The notes: a model not told the origin generated them from the sequence alone. Counted from the first letter of the stretch, positions 48,992 to 57,948 are shown. The stretch is 64,000 nucleotides of DNA from UBA2377 sp964525935 (GCA_964525935.1 CAZGJZ010000005.1:1-64000), one strand, 5' to 3'. A program made the numbers and translations.

Positions 48992-49923
48992 GGCTGCCAG
49001 TCGCCGAGGACGGCGGCGCGGTCGAACTCCGCCGGCGCCGCGCCGGTGGATGCAATGGCCCAGGGCACGCGTGCGGTGGCGACGGCGCCGGGCCCGGTGT
49101 TTTGATATTCGGCGAAGCGGACGAGCGGCGGCTTCACGTTCCACTCCTTCCAGCCTTCGGGACGGATGCCGGCGCCGAGCTCGCAACGGATAAAGGTCGC
49201 GGCGGACGACTCACGCCACGGGCGGCCGAGGTAGACGGGCGGGTTGCCGTGGGGGAAGGTGACGCGGCACGCGACGAAGACGAAGCCGGTTTTTCCGGCG
49301 GGCGTGGCAGGCGCAACGATGTAGCCCTGGTCGCGGCAGAAAATCTCGCAGCGCTCAAAGAACGCCGTCGCCCCGCCGTAGATGAAATCCACGTGACCGG
49401 AAATATAGCACTCGGTGAAAAGCTGCCGGCCGGTCTCAAGGCGGAGGGTGTCCTGCCAGCCGAGGATGCGGCAGCGGCGGAAGGCCACGCGGTCGGCGAG
49501 CACGGAGCACGCCTGCGCCTGCATGCCTTTGCCGTAGGTGTTTTCGAGCGTGAGATTTTCGATCACGGCATCGTGGGCCGCGGCGGTGATGAGCAGCGCG
49601 GCGGCGCCCTGCCAGCCGACGGGCTCAAGCCCGGCGCCGGGCATGGCCTGGCCGAGGTTGTAGGTGAGCACGGTGCCGGGACCGGAGCCGCGCAACGTGA
49701 CGTGCGGCTTGTCGAGCACGGTGTGGCCGAAATAGGCGCCCGGCTGGATGACGATGATCTTTTGCGCCGGGTTGCCAGCCGGCACGGCGTCGATGGCCGC
49801 CTGCACCGTGGGGAAATCCGCGCCGAGCGGACCGACGGTTTTGAAAATGCCCGGCGCCGCGCGGACGGGCGCGGCGGCCAAAACCGCCGCGAGCGAAGCG
49901 AGGAGCAGGGCGTGGAATTTCAC
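48988..49923 (-). CDS. Pectinesterase (carbohydrate esterase family 8)
   Basis: A 311-residue secreted beta-helix enzyme with GTG start and signal peptide (ALLLASLAAVLAAAPVRA). Family sites are intact: FPTVQAAIDAVPAG opening, GWQDTLRLE (first catalytic Asp), GHVDFIYGGATAFFERCEI (second Asp), and YLGRPWRESS (Arg and Trp). It removes methyl groups from homogalacturonan, which makes the chain accessible to PL10 and GH28. The GTG overlaps the stop of the DUF4861 gene (GTGA), and its stop overlaps the next ATG, so three genes are translationally coupled. Confidence 0.92.
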   Translation of the reverse strand: MKFHALLLASLAAVLAAAPVRAAPGIFKTVGPLGADFPTVQAAIDAVPAGNPAQKIIVIQPGAYFGHTVLDKPHVTLRGSGPGTVLTYNLGQAMPGAGLEPVGWQGAAALLITAAAHDAVIENLTLENTYGKGMQAQACSVLADRVAFRRCRILGWQDTLRLETGRQLFTECYISGHVDFIYGGATAFFERCEIFCRDQGYIVAPATPAGKTGFVFVACRVTFPHGNPPVYLGRPWRESSAATFIRCELGAGIRPEGWKEWNVKPPLVRFAEYQNTGPGAVATARVPWAIASTGAAPAEFDRAAVLGDWQP

Positions 49924-51140
49924 GGCGAGGTGGCGAGCGAGACCTTGACGGGCGACCGCGCGCGCGCGACCCAGGCGGCGACATAATCGTCCCACGCCTG
50001 CCGGCTGGTGAACTCGCCCGCGCGCGACCAGCCGGCACCGGCGAGGTAGCGCAGGGGCTGGCCGGACACGACCTTGGCGAGGATGAGTTGATTGCGGCTG
50101 TCCTCGGCGAAGCCCTGGAATTCCGGTCCGGGCACGATGGCGGTGAGGCCGAGTTCGCCGTTGGTTTTCTGGACGATCCACTCCGCGAGCGAACCGCTGG
50201 CGGCAGTGGCGGTGAGGGCGATTTTGGGATCCTGATGCTTGTCGGTGGGGTTTTTGCCCAGGCCGATGGCGACGGTGATTTCCGGTCCGCCGGTCGCGAC
50301 GGTGAAGGTGCTCTCGATCTGGTTGAGCTGGTGGCCGGCGTCGAGGGTGATGCGTTTCACCTCGGAAACGAACACGCCGCCCGCGGCCCAGGTGTCGTAG
50401 GTGAGCTCGAACTGCGTGCGCACGGGACCGTTGGCGAGGATGCGCCACGAGCGGTAGTTGCGGCTGACGTGCAGGCGCTCGCCGTCCCAAACGCCGGTGC
50501 CGCCGCAGCCGCGGCTGACGCCAACGGAAAACAGGTCCATGCCCTCGCCTTCGTCGGTGTGATAGTGGTCGTGGCCCTTGTTATACCAGCGGTCGATGAT
50601 CGGGTAGCTGACGCGCTTGCACCACACGTCGAGGCCGCTGGTGACGAGGACTTCCTTGCCGGAGCCGGGCGCGGCGGCCTCGGCGAGCGCGGTGCCGTAG
50701 ATGCGGTGGGCGATGCGGTCGTTTTCCCACGCGAAATCGTCGAGCCGCTCCGGCACGTAGCGCGCGGCCGCCTTGGCGGGAAACACGGGCGCGACGGTTT
50801 CGCTAGGCTCGACCGTGAACACCGCGGACTTTTCGCCGGCGGCGAAATCGTGCTGGAAAATCAGTTCACCGTAGGCGACGCCGAGGTTCTGCGGGTCTTT
50901 GACGAGCGGCGCGATGTTGGTGACCTGATAGGGCAGCACACGGCCGGCGGCATCCTTGACGGCCAGGTGTTGCAAGCGTGCACCCGGAAGGGCGCGGGCC
51001 ACCTCGGCCCAGGGAATGGTGATGGTCTCGGACGGTCGCGCGATCGCGAGATCGTGGCGGACGGTAATCGTGAGGTGGGCCGCGGAGCCAACGGCCGGGA
51101 ACAGCCCGAGCACCGCGAAAAACAAAGCGAGTTTTTTCAT
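49920..51140 (-). CDS. DUF4861 family secreted protein
   Basis: A 406-residue protein with a signal peptide (MKKLALFFAVLGLFPAVGSA). It begins as an Ig-like stretch (LTITVRHDLAIARPSETITIPW) and continues as beta-sandwich: RYVPERLDDFAWENDRIAHR, WYNKGHDHYHTDEGEGMDL, SRGCGGTGVWDG. These are segments typical of DUF4861 proteins, which often lie in pectin and other polyuronide loci. Conserved His, Asp, Glu and Tyr residues around GHDHYHTDEGEG suggest an enzyme active site, but none is established here. It is in the kdu operon, 16 bp after kduD. Confidence 0.8.
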   Translation of the reverse strand: MKKLALFFAVLGLFPAVGSAAHLTITVRHDLAIARPSETITIPWAEVARALPGARLQHLAVKDAAGRVLPYQVTNIAPLVKDPQNLGVAYGELIFQHDFAAGEKSAVFTVEPSETVAPVFPAKAAARYVPERLDDFAWENDRIAHRIYGTALAEAAAPGSGKEVLVTSGLDVWCKRVSYPIIDRWYNKGHDHYHTDEGEGMDLFSVGVSRGCGGTGVWDGERLHVSRNYRSWRILANGPVRTQFELTYDTWAAGGVFVSEVKRITLDAGHQLNQIESTFTVATGGPEITVAIGLGKNPTDKHQDPKIALTATAASGSLAEWIVQKTNGELGLTAIVPGPEFQGFAEDSRNQLILAKVVSGQPLRYLAGAGWSRAGEFTSRQAWDDYVAAWVARARSPVKVSLATSP

Positions 51141-51156
51141 GGGACGTGAAGGGGGG

Positions 51157-51924
51157 TTAACGGGCGAGCCAGCCACCATCGACCGCCAGGGTGAACCCAT
51201 GCATGTAGCCGGAGGCCGCGGACGCGAGGAAGACCGTGGCGCCCTTGAGGTCGTCGGGGGTGCCCCAACGGCCGGCGGGGATGCGATCGAGGATGGCGGC
51301 GCTGCGGACCGGATCGGCCTGCAGTGCGGCGGTGTTGTCGGTGGCCATGTAGCCGGGCGCGATGGCGTTGACGTTGATGCCCTGTGGCGCGAGCTCGTTG
51401 GCGAGGGCGCGCGTGAGGCCGGTGAGCGCGCTCTTCGCCGCGGTGTAGGCGGGCACGCGGATGCCGCCTTGGAAGGAAAGCAGCGAGGCGATGTTGATGA
51501 TCTTGCCGGGAGCTTTACGCGCGACGAGGCCGCGGGCGAATTGCTGCGCGAGCAGGAAGGGCGCGTGGAGGTTGACGTTGATGACGTCGTGCCAGTCCTG
51601 CGCGGTGAACTCGAGGAGCGGCGCGCGGCGGATGATGCCGGCGTTGTTGACGAGGATGTCGGCGCGGCCGAACTGCCCGTCGACGGCGCGAAGCACGGCG
51701 GCCGGCGCGAGGGGCTCGGCGAGGTCGGCGGGAATCAGGAGCACGCGGCGGCCGGTGGCACGGACGGCCGCGGCGGTGGCGTTGAGATCGCCCCGGGCGA
51801 CCAGCGCGACATCGGCGCCGGCCTCGGCGAGGGCGAGCGCCATCGCGGCGCCCAGGCCGCGCGAAGCGCCAGTGACGACGGCGACCTTGCCGTCGAGGCG
51901 GAAACTATCGAGGACTGTGGTCAT
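51157..51924 (-). CDS. kduD: 2-dehydro-3-deoxy-D-gluconate 5-dehydrogenase (KduD)
   Basis: A 255-residue SDR. VVTGASRGLGAAMALALAEAG is the cofactor loop, NNAGIIRRAPLLEF the NAG motif with the IIRR of KduD proteins, INIASLLSFQGGIRVPAY and YTAAK the active site with Ser/Tyr/Lys, and GFTLAVDGGWLAR the KduD C-terminus. It reduces 2,5-diketo-3-deoxygluconate (DKII) to KDG. It follows kduI by 10 bp. The pair processes unsaturated galacturonate released by PL10 and GH105. Confidence 0.92.
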   Translation of the reverse strand: MTTVLDSFRLDGKVAVVTGASRGLGAAMALALAEAGADVALVARGDLNATAAAVRATGRRVLLIPADLAEPLAPAAVLRAVDGQFGRADILVNNAGIIRRAPLLEFTAQDWHDVINVNLHAPFLLAQQFARGLVARKAPGKIINIASLLSFQGGIRVPAYTAAKSALTGLTRALANELAPQGINVNAIAPGYMATDNTAALQADPVRSAAILDRIPAGRWGTPDDLKGATVFLASAASGYMHGFTLAVDGGWLAR

Positions 51925-51934
51925 GGGGCGGTCC

Positions 51935-52765
51935 TCAGCGGAGTTCACCGAAGGTGACGGGATCCATGTCGGAGAATTCCTGGTTCTCGCCGCCCATGCC
52001 CCACACGAAACCGTAGTTGGCGGTGCCCACGCCGGAGTGGATGGACCACGGCGGCGAAAGCACGGCCTCGCCCTCGCGGACGACGAGGTGGCGCGTCTCG
52101 GACGGTCTTCCCATGAAGTGGAAGACGACCTGCTCGGGCGGGAGGTTGAAATAAAGATAAACCTCGGAGCGGCGCAGGTGCGTGTGCGGCGGCATGGTGT
52201 TCCAGACGCTGCCGGGTTCGAGGCGGGTGACGCCCATCACGAGCTGGCAGGTGGGAAACGCGCCGGGGTGGATCAGTTTATAAAGCGTGCGCTCATTGGC
52301 GCTCTCGCGCTGGCCGAGGCGGGTGCCGGGCACATCGCGGAAGACAATCTGCTTCACGGGATAGCTGACGTGCGCCGGGTAGCTGAGGAGCCAGAAGCGC
52401 GCGGGATTGGCCGGCGACTGCGAGGCGAAGGAGACCTCCTTCACCCCGCGGCCGATGTAGAGGGCGTCGAGATGATCGAGCGTGTAGGCCGTGCCATCGA
52501 CCTGCACGACGCCGGGGCCGCCGAGGTTGAGGATGCCGGCCTCGCGACGGTCGAAGAAATTCGCCGCGCGCAGCGCATCGGGGCTGCGCAAAGGCAGCGG
52601 CGCCGCGGCCGGGCAGATGCCGCCCATGACGGTGCGGTCGGTTTCCCACCAGTGAAGGGTGACTTCACCGGGTTGGAAAAGGCCGGTGACGAGAAATTCG
52701 TTACGCAGCTCCTGGGGGGATAGGTTGCTCGCGAGCCGTGAAAGCGCGCGTTCGTGTGTTTTCAT
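51935..52765 (-). CDS. kduI: 5-dehydro-4-deoxy-D-glucuronate isomerase (KduI)
   Basis: A 276-residue bicupin isomerase of normal length. LRNEFLVTGLFQPGEV and DRTVMGGICP are conserved N-terminal segments; NTMPPHTHLRRSEVYLYF holds the zinc ligands His-x-His and Glu, and WSIHSGVGTANYGFVWGMGGEN the last ligand and C-terminal signature. It converts 4-deoxy-L-threo-5-hexosulose uronate (DKI) to DKII, the substrate of KduD. It is the first gene of the catabolic operon below the TonB receptor, separated by a terminator-like hairpin. Confidence 0.94.
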   Translation of the reverse strand: MKTHERALSRLASNLSPQELRNEFLVTGLFQPGEVTLHWWETDRTVMGGICPAAAPLPLRSPDALRAANFFDRREAGILNLGGPGVVQVDGTAYTLDHLDALYIGRGVKEVSFASQSPANPARFWLLSYPAHVSYPVKQIVFRDVPGTRLGQRESANERTLYKLIHPGAFPTCQLVMGVTRLEPGSVWNTMPPHTHLRRSEVYLYFNLPPEQVVFHFMGRPSETRHLVVREGEAVLSPPWSIHSGVGTANYGFVWGMGGENQEFSDMDPVTFGELR

Positions 52766-52868
52766 ACGGGTGGGGGGATAAATTCATCGGCCGGCCGAAA
52801 GCGCAAACCCTCCCGCGGAAGGCGGGAGTGGCGGCGGCAAGGAAAGGCTGGGAGGACATGGGGAGAGG

Positions 52869-52900
52869 AAAAAACTGCCCGGCGCGCAGGCACCGGGCAG
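52869..52900 (-). terminator. Rho-independent terminator after the TonB receptor
   Basis: On the minus strand, CTGCCCGG (52900-52893), a 10-nt loop and CCGGGCAG (52882-52875) form an 8-bp GC-rich stem followed directly by six T (52874-52869). It starts 21 bp after the receptor stop at 52921. It would end or attenuate transcription before kduI, whose start is about 105 bp further. Confidence 0.85.
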
Positions 52901-52920
52901 CGGCCAGATTGGAGTTGGGA

Positions 52921-55900
52921 TCAGAACGCGCCCTTGAGGCCCAGGGTGAAATGCGGCTCGCCGAACTCGAAGTAGCGGAGCGGGAGCACGACGTTTTGAT
53001 ACTGCGGCAGGTAACCCCGGAGAAATTCCTTGCGGGCAGTGTTGGTGATGTTGCGCACGAGAAAGTAAGCCGAGAAGCGCTTGTCGAAGGCATACTCGAA
53101 CTTGATGTCGAACGTGGTCTTCTCGTCCTTGTTGAGCGTCATGCGCGTATCGAGGGCCTGGTTGGCGGGATTGGCCGTGCCGGTGAGGAACGCGGTGCCG
53201 ACGAAGCCGCCGTAGAGGCTCTCATCCACCCAGTTGGCGGTGAATGTGGAGGAAAACTTGTTGTAGCGGTAGCCGAGGATGAAATTGAACGTCTTCGGCG
53301 AAACCGCGCGCAGCTGCGAATACTGGGTATCGAGCTGCTTCAGGGGGTCATCGTCCTTCGCATCGATGTCCACGTAGGTGAAGTTGGTCTGCACGTTGAA
53401 CGAACCCAGGGCCTTCGGAATAAAGGCGAGGTTCTGCGCGTAGCTGAGCTCGACGCCGGAGAGCGTGGACTTGCCGCCGTTCTCGCGGACGGTGCCGGTG
53501 GAGAACTCCGACGGGTTGTAACCGTAGTCCGCGGCGATCGCGTTGCGCTCCGCGGCGGTCATGCCGCGTGAGATGAAGTAGTTCCTCACGTTCTTGGTGA
53601 AGAGATAGACGCCGACGACGCCGGAGTTTTTCAGGTAGTAGTCCACCGAGAGATCGTAGTTCGTCGAGAAGTAGGGCTTCAGGTCGGGATCGGGCACGGT
53701 GATGGAACCGTTGGCGGCGCCGGGCGTGCTCTCGGAATCGATGACCGGCAGGAGATCCGAGTAGTCGGGATGGCCAACGGTGAGACTGATGCCGCCGCGG
53801 ACGATGATGTCGCGCTTCGGCGTGTATTTGAACCCGGCCGAGGGGTAGATCTCGTCGTAGTCGAGGTTCACCTTGGCGAGCTTCGAGCGGACGCTCGCGC
53901 GGCTTTGCGCCCGCGCCTCGATCTCGCGCTTTTCCCAGCGGGCGCCACCGATGAGGAGCAGCTCGGGGCTGAACTGCAAATCGGCGCGAATATACCCGGC
54001 GTCGTTCGTCTCCTCGAACCAGCGGACGTCGTCCACCTGGAGCGTGGTGAGGTTGGCGCGGTAGGCGTCCAGGATTTTGTAGGGATCCACCACCTGGTAG
54101 GAACCGAAGCCGAGGCCGACATCGTCGACGTAGCGGGGATCGGCCAAGGCGGTGAGCGCCGACCCGGTGATGGCCGTGACGGCGCCACGGTAGTCGGGCC
54201 GCGCGATGGAGCGGTCGGTTTTATCCGAGGCCACGCCGATCTGCAGGGTGATCGGGACCGCCAGGCCCTCGATCTCCTGCGTGTAATCCGCGCGGGCGCC
54301 GCTCTTCTCGTCGATCGCGGTCCACGGGCGGGACTGGAGGTTACCGCCGGTGGCCGTGTTGCTGTAAGTGTAGTTGCCGAGGTTGCGGATGAAATCGAGC
54401 GGCACCGGCGTGGACCCTTGCGTGAGCGTGATGGTGGGCAGCGTGCCGAGATTATTGGTGCCGGTGAGCGTGAAGGAGCTGTAGGTCGCGGCGCCGGGAT
54501 TCATGACGGCGACCGAGGAAATGAAACCCTTGCTCGTGTCACGATACTGGCCGTCGGCGCGCGACCAGTAGGGGGTCACGGAGAGCTTGCCGCCGTTGTT
54601 GAACTCGTGGCTGATCGTGCCATTGAAGTGCCACGTGGTGCCGTATTTGTTGCGGAAAAGCACGCCGTTCTGGATCGCCGCGCCCGTGGCGCCCGAGGTG
54701 AAGGTGCTGCCCGCGCCGGTCGAGGCGGTGCCGAGCACGAACTGCGGGCCGCGCTGCGTGAAGAGCAGGTCATACCAGTTCCACTGGCCGGTGAGCGAAA
54801 GCTTGGTCTTGGGGCTGATGAGAAAATCCAGCTTGGTCGCGAACGCCTCGCGGTGGGTCAGCTTCTGTTCGTCGCGGATGTTATACTGCTGGAGGCGCGG
54901 CGCGGTCATGATGGTCGGCGCGGTGGCGGCCGTCACCCAGGTGAACTCGGTGCGTGGTGAATCGTCGTATTTTTCGGAAAACCGGTAGCTCACGCTGACG
55001 CCGACGCGGTCGCTGACCTTGCGCGAGTAGTTCAGGTCGAGGCTGGGGCGGATGGAGTATTCCTCGTTGTGGCCCCAGACGCCGCCGGTCTTGCCGAGCG
55101 ACAGGTTGGTGCTCGGGGCGGAGAACGAGAGATTGTAGGTGATGCGCTGGACTTCCTCGTGGTCGAAGGCGCTTTTCGTGACAAAGTTCACAAAGCCGCC
55201 GGTGGAGCTCGCCGGGATATCGGGCGTGACGGTCTTGAAGAGCTCGGTGGTCTCGACGTTGTTCATCGCGATCTGCTCGAACTCGAAGCGCCGCGTATCA
55301 TCCACCGAGGAGGCGCCGGCCATCGGCGTGCCGTCGACGGCGACGATGGTGAAGGCGGTGCTGAGGCCGCGCAGCGAAATGCCGCGGGCGTCGTTCACGT
55401 TGTAGTCGATGCTCACGCCGGGCATGAACTTGAGGTATTCGCCGACGTTGCCCTCGCTGATTTCGCCGAACTGGTCGGCGGCGGCCACCAGCTTGGCCTG
55501 GATGGAGATTTTCTGGAGCGCAACCGCCTGGGCCATGCCCTCGCGGGCGCCGCTCACCGTGTAGGAGGCGAGGGAGACGACCTCGGACTTCAACGCGATG
55601 GGCGCGTCCACCGTGGCGCCGGCGGCGACCTCGATGTTCGTGGTATTAACCACGAGGCCCGGGTAAGTGGTGACCAGCGTGTGCGAACCCGCCGGCACGC
55701 CCGACAGGGTAAATGTGCCGCCGCGCACGGTGACCGCGCGATGGGCGGTGCCGCCGATCGTGATTTCAGCGCCTTCCAGGTAGTTGCCCGTGCCGGAGTC
55801 CAGCACCCGGCCCGTCACGGTGCCGGTCGCCGCCTCCTGCGCACGCAGCGCAGCCGGGGCGGCGAGCACGAGGGCGCACGCCAGCGCGCACGCGAAGGGG

Positions 55901-55995
55901 AAAGACCAAGAGACAAAGCGGCGCGTAACGCCGCGGCTGAGGGGTCGGTCGGACGGACGGACGATGCCGTGGCCCGCGGAACAGGATGCCTTCAT
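52921..55995 (-). CDS. TonB-dependent receptor with carboxypeptidase-regulatory-like N-terminal domain
   Basis: A 1024-residue outer-membrane receptor. A basic leader and hydrophobic signal (ACALACALVLAAPAALRA) is followed by an Ig-like domain (TGRVLDSGTGNYLEGAEI), as in SusC-type receptors. The plug domain (about 160-290) has FGEISEGNVGEYLKFMPGVS and ISLRGLSTAFTIVAVDGTPM. The barrel ends with the aromatic C-terminal strand FTLGLKGAF. No SusD partner is seen in the window. It probably imports pectin oligomers, judged by the locus below and the IclR regulator divergent from it. The ATG at 55995 gives an intact signal. Confidence 0.9.
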   Translation of the reverse strand: MKASCSAGHGIVRPSDRPLSRGVTRRFVSWSFPFACALACALVLAAPAALRAQEAATGTVTGRVLDSGTGNYLEGAEITIGGTAHRAVTVRGGTFTLSGVPAGSHTLVTTYPGLVVNTTNIEVAAGATVDAPIALKSEVVSLASYTVSGAREGMAQAVALQKISIQAKLVAAADQFGEISEGNVGEYLKFMPGVSIDYNVNDARGISLRGLSTAFTIVAVDGTPMAGASSVDDTRRFEFEQIAMNNVETTELFKTVTPDIPASSTGGFVNFVTKSAFDHEEVQRITYNLSFSAPSTNLSLGKTGGVWGHNEEYSIRPSLDLNYSRKVSDRVGVSVSYRFSEKYDDSPRTEFTWVTAATAPTIMTAPRLQQYNIRDEQKLTHREAFATKLDFLISPKTKLSLTGQWNWYDLLFTQRGPQFVLGTASTGAGSTFTSGATGAAIQNGVLFRNKYGTTWHFNGTISHEFNNGGKLSVTPYWSRADGQYRDTSKGFISSVAVMNPGAATYSSFTLTGTNNLGTLPTITLTQGSTPVPLDFIRNLGNYTYSNTATGGNLQSRPWTAIDEKSGARADYTQEIEGLAVPITLQIGVASDKTDRSIARPDYRGAVTAITGSALTALADPRYVDDVGLGFGSYQVVDPYKILDAYRANLTTLQVDDVRWFEETNDAGYIRADLQFSPELLLIGGARWEKREIEARAQSRASVRSKLAKVNLDYDEIYPSAGFKYTPKRDIIVRGGISLTVGHPDYSDLLPVIDSESTPGAANGSITVPDPDLKPYFSTNYDLSVDYYLKNSGVVGVYLFTKNVRNYFISRGMTAAERNAIAADYGYNPSEFSTGTVRENGGKSTLSGVELSYAQNLAFIPKALGSFNVQTNFTYVDIDAKDDDPLKQLDTQYSQLRAVSPKTFNFILGYRYNKFSSTFTANWVDESLYGGFVGTAFLTGTANPANQALDTRMTLNKDEKTTFDIKFEYAFDKRFSAYFLVRNITNTARKEFLRGYLPQYQNVVLPLRYFEFGEPHFTLGLKGAF

Positions 55996-56149
55996 AACGA
56001 TTGGGGTTAGGGTGGGGTTGGCGTCTAGCCCGACAATACTACAGGCCGGTTTGCACCGGGGCACCGCGGGGGGAAAGAAAGCGGGATAAGTTATTGATGA
56101 GGGTTATTTCACTAATGAACTTGTCTTCCATATTTGAACTAGTAGGAGT

Positions 56150-56179
56150 TTTGGCAATAAAAATTTTCTAGGTGCCAAA
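56150..56179. promoter_or_regulatory. Inverted repeat, candidate IclR operator
   Basis: TTTGGCA (56150-56156) and TGCCAAA (56173-56179) are perfect 7-bp inverted arms separated by 16 bp that include AATAAAAATTTT. They lie in the AT-rich divergent region between the TonB receptor and IclR genes, 51 bp upstream of the IclR start. The spacing is longer than usual for one dimer but possible for a tetramer. Inference only. Confidence 0.4.
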
Positions 56180-56229
56180 CCCTACCCGATGCGGAAGCGT
56201 CGCACCGTCCTTCGTCAACTTCCCCGCCC

Positions 56230-57048
56230 GTGCCCTCCCCTCTCAAAGTGCGCCCTGTCCCCGCCGCGGATCCCGCCGGCAGCGAACGCTACGTCATTCC
56301 CAACCTGCGCAATGCCTGCCGCATCCTGAAGGTGCTCGGCCGCCATCCCAACGGCCTCAAGGCCGCCGATCTCGCGCGCGACCTGCAGATCCCCGTCACC
56401 ACGACGCTGCGCATCATGACCACGCTTTGCCTCGAGGGCTTCGCGCGCAAGGTCGACGGCCGCTTCGAGCTCGGCCCCGTCCTCATCCAACTCGGCAACG
56501 CCGCCCTCGCCGGCACCGAGATCCGCGATCTCGCGCAGCCGCTGCTGCAAAAACTCACCGACGTCACGGACGAGACCTCGCACCTCGCCATCCCTTGCGA
56601 TGACCGTGCGCTCATCGTCGCCGTGCAGGACAGCCCGCACCCGCTGCGCGCCGCCTCGCGTCCCGGCTTCCTCGCCGAGCTGCACTGCTCCTCGACCGGC
56701 AAGATCTTCCTCGCCTATCTCCACCGCCCACGCATCGCCGAAATCCTCGCGGGCTACACGCCCACGGCCCGCACCCCGCTCACGCAGACCACCCCGGCCG
56801 AGATCAAGAAGGAGGCCGACCTCACGCGCAAACGCGGCTTCAGCCTCGACGACGAGGAGTTCAACCCCGGCGTGCGCTGCCTCGCCGCCCCGGTCTTCGG
56901 CCCCGACGGCCAGGTCGCCGCCGCGATCGGCATCACGGCCGCGACCGTGCGCTTCACGGAAAAACGCATTCCCGAGATGGCCGCGAAAGTCCGCGCCGTC
57001 GCCGACGAACTCTCGCGCCTGATGGGCTACACCGAACCGCGGGACTGA
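56230..57048 (+). CDS. IclR family transcriptional regulator (KdgR-like position)
   Basis: A 272-residue regulator with GTG start. Residues about 25-90 are the winged helix (NACRILKVLGRHPNGLKAADLA, DLQIPVTTTLRIMTTLCLEG, FARKVDGRFELGPVLIQLG). Residues about 105-265 form the IclR effector domain (LQKLTDVTDETSHLAI; LAELHCSSTGKIFLAYL; RKRGFSLDDEEFNPGVRCLAAPVF; GQVAAAIGIT). IclR proteins in this position (KdgR) often sense KDG and control pectin genes. It is divergent from the TonB receptor and convergent with the PhyH gene (7 bp between stops). Confidence 0.88.
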   Translation: MPSPLKVRPVPAADPAGSERYVIPNLRNACRILKVLGRHPNGLKAADLARDLQIPVTTTLRIMTTLCLEGFARKVDGRFELGPVLIQLGNAALAGTEIRDLAQPLLQKLTDVTDETSHLAIPCDDRALIVAVQDSPHPLRAASRPGFLAELHCSSTGKIFLAYLHRPRIAEILAGYTPTARTPLTQTTPAEIKKEADLTRKRGFSLDDEEFNPGVRCLAAPVFGPDGQVAAAIGITAATVRFTEKRIPEMAAKVRAVADELSRLMGYTEPRD

Positions 57049-57055
57049 GGGTTGC

Positions 57056-57841
57056 TCAGATCTTTCCCTGCGCAGCCAGTTCGCGCACGAGGTTGGCCTG
57101 ATAATCCTTCACCGCGGTCGTGTCCTCGCGGGCGCGAGCGGCGTAATAAATAAAACCCAGGGCTTGCCGCGTCCGCGTGGCGGAGCGGTTGCCGTCGGCG
57201 CGGTGGATCGCACAGGCGCTGTGCACCAGCAGATCGCCGGGTTGCGCGCGCATGCACACTTCCCGCGCGATATCGGCGGGACCATAATCGGTGATGCCCT
57301 GCGAAAAACCGAGCGTGCCCGTCTTGCCATGCGGCCGGAGCCCGGCGGCATGCGAGCCGGGGATGTAGCGCACACACCCGTTTTCCTCGTCCACCTCGTC
57401 GAGCGCGAGCCACATGGTCAGGCCCTCCATCGGCGTGATTTTCCAATAGTAACCATCCTGATGCGGCGGAGTCGGCGCCCCGATGCCGGGCGGCTTGTTG
57501 AAATACTGCATGTTTTTGCCCAGCGCCGGCCGCCCGAGGAGATGTTCCGCCAGCGCAAAAAAACGGCTTTGCAGAAACAGGCGCGCAAAGAACTCATCCC
57601 ACTGGAACATGCGCTGGATCTGCTTGAGCGAAGTGAGGTCGGCCTTGTCTTCGTAAAAGACCTCGGCCGCCGGCATGGCGGGAATCGCCGTGGCGATGTA
57701 GCCCTTGAGGTGCTCGCGCACCAGGGCGACTTCGTCGGCGGCGAGGAACCCCGGCAGCCGCACAAAACCCTGGGTGTGAAATTGCGTCCGCAGGTCGCCG
57801 GGAAACGAAACGGCGGGTGGATTCAGGAAAAGCGATAACAT
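57056..57841 (-). CDS. Phytanoyl-CoA dioxygenase (PhyH) family protein
   Basis: A 261-residue Fe(II)/2-oxoglutarate oxygenase-like protein. FHTQGFVRLPGFLAADEVAL is the PhyH opening, HQDGYYWKI holds the iron ligands His-x-Asp, VRYIPGSHAAGLRPH the central strand, and GDLLVHSACAIHRADGNRS the distal His with the following Arg (ARAQPGD.. region). The triad is complete, so activity is likely. It is divergent from an AraC regulator, with three ATTGATA copies between. Substrate unknown; the neighbourhood suggests a carbohydrate- or plant-derived small molecule. Confidence 0.87.
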   Translation of the reverse strand: MLSLFLNPPAVSFPGDLRTQFHTQGFVRLPGFLAADEVALVREHLKGYIATAIPAMPAAEVFYEDKADLTSLKQIQRMFQWDEFFARLFLQSRFFALAEHLLGRPALGKNMQYFNKPPGIGAPTPPHQDGYYWKITPMEGLTMWLALDEVDEENGCVRYIPGSHAAGLRPHGKTGTLGFSQGITDYGPADIAREVCMRAQPGDLLVHSACAIHRADGNRSATRTRQALGFIYYAARAREDTTAVKDYQANLVRELAAQGKI

Positions 57842-57847
57842 GATGGA

Positions 57848-57941
57848 ATTGATAGTTCTGGGTTGTGTGCCGGGCCGGTGCACAAATCCTACAAGGGATG
57901 TCCGCCAGCGACAATTGATAGAATCAGCCCGCTATTGATAA
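57848..57941. promoter_or_regulatory. Three direct copies of ATTGATA between PhyH and AraC genes
   Basis: ATTGATAG at 57848-57855, ATTGATAG at 57914-57921 and ATTGATAA at 57934-57941 are direct copies on the plus strand. The last two are spaced 20 bp apart, about two turns, as in AraC-type half-sites. The first is 7 bp upstream of the PhyH start, the last 8 bp before the AraC start. They may be operator half-sites of the AraC regulator; 7-bp identity is modest. Confidence 0.45.
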
Positions 57942-57948
57942 TTTCCCG

